From Amia ocellicauda (Eukaryota > Chordata > Actinopteri > Amiiformes > Amiidae): a stretch of 64,000 bases of DNA. A program made the position numbers and the translations under genes. The stretch's first letter is position 1. Every line of letters starts with the position of its first letter. The notes under the pieces are model-generated. The model ran no database searches, had not been told where the DNA came from, and was given only the letters and a program-made list of their open reading frames with translations. Positions 61,020 to 64,000 of this stretch are shown here, piece by piece. The DNA lies in the NCBI RefSeq assembly GCF_036373705.1, contig NC_089863.1, positions 2,807,944 to 2,871,943 of the forward strand, in the 5' to 3' direction.

Positions 61020-62116
61020 GTATGTATAAGGGCCACACAATATGTGATTCCAGTCAAACTTGATTCCAGCATGGCAAAGTGGCAGGCAATTTGTTGTCCA
61101 TATTGCAATCAGTCAAACATTTGGGAAGGCCAATTTTGGGAATCTCCACTTTCCTGTTCATGAGTGCGGAATGAAATTGTCCATTAGCAGCTTTCCAGAT
61201 CTTTTTCGAAAAGGATCAAAAAACAGAAGTGTTTCAATGCATCTCCTTCTGGGTTATAAGCCCAGCTGGCTTGCACTGTGCCACTCTGCTCTTAACACAC
61301 ACATCCACCTGTTACCGTCACAGCCACTCCTATATTGCAATCAATTCAAGTTTGCAAAGCCCTGCGTTATTTCCACTTTCCTGTTCAAGACTGCACACCA
61401 AGCTTCTCCATGCGCTGGAGCAGCTTTCCAGGTTTCAGTGCCTTCACATTTCACCCTGTATGTGCTGTGGGAAGCATCACCTGAAAGGGAACAGGAGCCA
61501 GAGAAGCAAATGCTCTAGGGGTGGGTTGTACTAACGGGATCAGATCTTGATCTTGATCTCAATTGTGTTGTACTAAACGGATCAGGACTCAATCTGAGCT
61601 CAAAAATGACCGTGCTTTTAAACAGGATCAGAGCTTTATCCGACTTTTTAACATTCAGGAAGTCTGTAGACTTCATCTAGTTCGCCGGCATCCAACACGC
61701 ACACCGCAGCTATTTAAAGACAGGCAAAAGCCTTTAGAGGTTTCTTGGGAGGAAGACGTATGAGTGCTGTATAGATTAGCAGCATGAAGCATACTTAACC
61801 TCACAGACATAGTTGATCCTGTTTGAGGACCTACATCGAAGCGCAGTCATACCTTACCAAAACGTTTGGACCTGCGTTCACCGTTGAGATATTTTGCAAC
61901 TGGCAGGTTTCAGCAAATACTAGGTAACATTGTCGATGTAGTCAAGTCTGGTTCAGCACAGATAAACAATGAAGATGTGACTTACATTCTTTACAAAGAT
62001 TTGCACTTTCAAATAAACAGTATCATTCTGCTTTTGTGCCTTTATGGTGACATGTAGTTTGTGTGCGATTAGGGTTGTATTTACATTTCTTTAAAAAGTA
62101 TGTAAAAGCTCCAGGA

Positions 62117-62395
62117 ACCCCGTTGCAAACTACTGTAGCAACTCCAGGGCTGTGCAATGCTTTGAGAAGCGCCCCTACACGCCATACCTGTAAGACATTT
62201 CTTAAAACTCACCTTTATACAAAACCTTTTAAGGATCTCTCTAACTCTTAGTTTGCAAATTGTATTAAATACTCTTGCGTTGCTACTGTTGTGTTGCCTG
62301 TTTGATTTTGTATGTTCTGACTGTTTGACTTGTAGCGCTATTTGATATGAGAAAAGTGCGTTATGAATACAATCGATTGGCTAGTTATTATTATA
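62117..62395 (+). mobile_element. L2-like LINE 3' end fragment (unit 6)
   Basis: Most diverged copy of the LINE tail (TPGLCNAL, KPFKDLSNS). The region just upstream also differs by small deletions. Confidence 0.65.
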
Positions 62396-63181
62396 TAATT
62401 TGTGTAGCTAAAGAAACGCACAACAGTGCAAGAAACTGCAAAGGTTGTGTACTTTGTGAGGTTTGAACGGATCTAATGTGCCCTGTCCTTGACGGACAAC
62501 TTTTCGGATGATGGAATACAAATGATCGTGTGGGATCCTGTGGCAATGATAAGCAGACTGACATTATCATGCATTGGGAAACGTAGTGAACAGCTAAGCT
62601 TATTTCATTTATAAAGTCATCAGCAATAGCACAGCATAGTTTTGTCAAAGGTTTATGATACTACCAATAATAATAATGATTAAGGAGGAGCTGACAATAC
62701 AGATTAATTGCTCATGAAACAGACTTCCTTTACTTCTGTAGCACATATTGCAGTAAACATATCGTCCTCTGACAACACAAACGCCCTGACAAGCTCGTTG
62801 AGCAAGCGATGCTCACGAGGGGCATTTCATCCACGTTAAGTAAATCAACAGGGTTCCAGCAATTAACGCCTTTTCCAAATGAATTCCAGACAATGCAGCT
62901 GCCCTTAGCTTTAACAATGGCTTGATTAGGTGGAATTTGTGAAACAATGAATTTAAACTGCAATTTGAAAGCTATAGGCACTTCAACTTATGTGAACAAC
63001 ATAATACAAAAATGACAGACCTAGCCCTCTAATTCACTGGATATAACAAACACATTAATAAATGTAACCAGGAATTACACACAACATTAATAAATGTAAC
63101 CAGGCATTACACACAACATACAAACAGCAGATACCAATAGGGATGATTCAGCTGGATGTGTTAATTGAGAGATCACAATAG

Positions 63182-63215
63182 CAGCTGTTTGTTATTTACG
63201 TCTAGCCCTATATAG
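63182..63215 (+). promoter_or_regulatory. ZP3-like gene promoter, unit 6
   Basis: CAGCTG (63182-63187) and TATATAG (63209-63215). Both are conserved in this most diverged unit while flanking bases vary. Confidence 0.6.
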
Positions 63216-63364
63216 AGCAGGAGCAGTGCCCTAGTAATTATCACTTTCTGGGCTAGTGTGTCTGTGAGTGAACTGGGGTTTTAGTGGTTATTGCAGAGGC
63301 ATTGCAGATCTGTTGTTTAATCCTCTCTTTCCAGTGGCTTTGTCACGTGCTTGTTCTGTGTGCA

Positions 63365-64000
63365 ATGAAGTTGTTCTGCATTGCTCTCTGCCTCTGTGTA
63401 GGAGTATTATTCCCTACACTGATCTTTGCCGGCCGTGACGATGAGACTTCAAAGGAATCCTCCGACATCAATACGCTGTCCAAGCGCTACCGCATTCTCC
63501 CCATGTTCATCCAGGCGTCGGCTCCTCTGGTAGACCCAAAGAAACTCCGGCCGGCCACTGGCAGCGAGCCCATGCCGGATGACCTGAGGCGCATCCTGTT
63601 CCCCGGTGACAACCTACGGAAAGGCGTGCATCCCAAGAAGGTCCAGAACCGAGGTGTTGCAGTGTGGGGAGACTACAGTAAGATGTACGTGGCAGTGCAT
63701 AAGAACATCAACGGTTTCAGGTGCAGGCCTTCGGAGCTCATGCTGGGGAGCTGCGCCGTCAGTAAGACCACTGAGCACTACTACTACTTCATCTACGGGC
63801 TGAACGAGTGTGGGAACAAGCGATCGGTAAGTAGCCATGTGGATTCGCAGCTTGCACTGTTCCATGCTACGTGTTTTCTGGGAAGTAGTGATAACTGGAT
63901 AGCTGTGATGCTGGTTCCTGTATCTTCATAATGGCTCCTCCCTCTTCCATGGTGTCCAACTTAATCCTGTAGATCATTAATGGCCGACTGGTGTACTCCA
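63365..64000 (+). CDS. ZP3-like egg-coat gene, unit 6 (5' part only)
   Basis: Exon 1 is 63365-63826 and exon 2 starts at 63973; the window ends inside exon 2. The signal peptide differs (MKLFCIALCLCVGVLF, then PTLIFAG). Exon 1 has Asp for Asn in GRDDETSK, Asn-Thr for Asp-Ala in SSDINTLS, Arg for His in SKRYRIL and Lys for Asn in CGNKRS. Both N-glycosylation sites of the other copies (NET and NRS) are therefore gone from the visible part. Whether the rest of the gene is intact cannot be seen. Confidence 0.85.

Larger units (their letters stand above)
42640..61467 (+). repeat. Tandem unit 5 of the array, enlarged by insertions
   Basis: The same unit as its neighbours, but 18.8 kb long. It lacks the 1.85-kb LTR-like block of units 1-4. 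It gained a hAT remnant (about 47422-48172), a truncated Tc1 element (about 49199-50175), a 2.45-kb unrecognised stretch (about 50523-52972) and a Polinton-type element (54858-60899). It also lacks about 222 bases that units 1-4 have between the two LINE/tRNA blocks (unit 1 positions about 8779-9000), with a TGC triplet at the junction. Its right half is more diverged from units 1-4 than they are from each other, so it probably split from the array earlier. Confidence 0.9.
61468..64000 (+). repeat. Tandem unit 6 of the array (cut by window end)
   Basis: Start of a further period, with the GATC-rich start, the LINE tail, the promoter and the first exon and part of the second exon of the ZP3-like gene. 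It is the most diverged copy, with private changes in the LINE tail, a 31-base tandem duplication near 63060-63120 (repeat of acattaataaatgtaaccagg) and amino-acid changes in exon 1. Gene-free 61648-62116 and 62396-63181 hold nothing I recognise. Confidence 0.9.

Noticed and set aside
1-64000. The array as a pure assembly artefact
   Set aside because: Units differ by many single bases, private indels and unit-specific insertions, so they are real separate copies. Exact unit number still needs long reads.
1-64000. CRISPR array or prokaryotic operon
   Set aside because: No short regularly spaced repeats with unique spacers; genes have introns and polyadenylation signals.

Overview
The window is eukaryotic DNA, most likely from a ray-finned fish. 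The evidence is a multi-exon egg-coat (zona pellucida, ZP3-type) gene with GT/AG introns, a Tc1 transposon, a hAT remnant, CR1/L2-type LINE tails and a Polinton. I cannot name the species. A non-teleost such as a sturgeon, gar or bowfin is possible but unproven.

The whole window is a head-to-tail array. A unit of about 10.6-10.7 kb occurs as unit 1 (1-10705), unit 2 (10706-21285), unit 3 (21286-31951), unit 4 (31952-42639), unit 5 (42640-61467, swollen to 18.8 kb by insertions) and the start of unit 6 (61468-64000, cut by the window end). Each full unit carries, in order: an L2-like LINE tail (+); a promoter with CAGCTG and TATATAG; an eight-coding-exon ZP3-like gene (+) with a ninth, non-coding 3' UTR exon; in units 1-4 a 1.85-kb LTR-like block; a CR1/L2-like LINE tail (-); then a tRNA quartet of tRNA-Gly(CCC) (-), tRNA-Ala(CGC) (+), a tRNA-Trp(CCA)-like gene (+) and a decayed tRNA-Gly(UCC) relative (-).

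The ZP3-like genes have a signal peptide, a ZP-N half, a ZP-C half ending in the ZP3-type CxCC cluster, and an unusual Glu/Asp-rich tail where a furin site and membrane anchor are normal. Units 2, 3 and 5 are open from start to stop (482, 511 and 482 residues). Units 1 and 4 share the same premature stop at codon 307, and unit 1 has also lost the exon 4 splice acceptor. Copies differ in tail length, and shared variants group the units in conflicting ways, which points to gene conversion or unequal exchange.

Unit 5 lacks the LTR-like block but has collected a hAT remnant, a Tc1 element missing its 3' end, a 2.45-kb stretch of unrecognised sequence beside a broken tRNA-Gly, and a 6.04-kb Polinton-type element with terminal inverted repeats and a clear 6-bp target duplication. 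That element is a broken, shortened fossil: an integrase region is recognisable, but no DNA polymerase B, ATPase or capsid region was seen.
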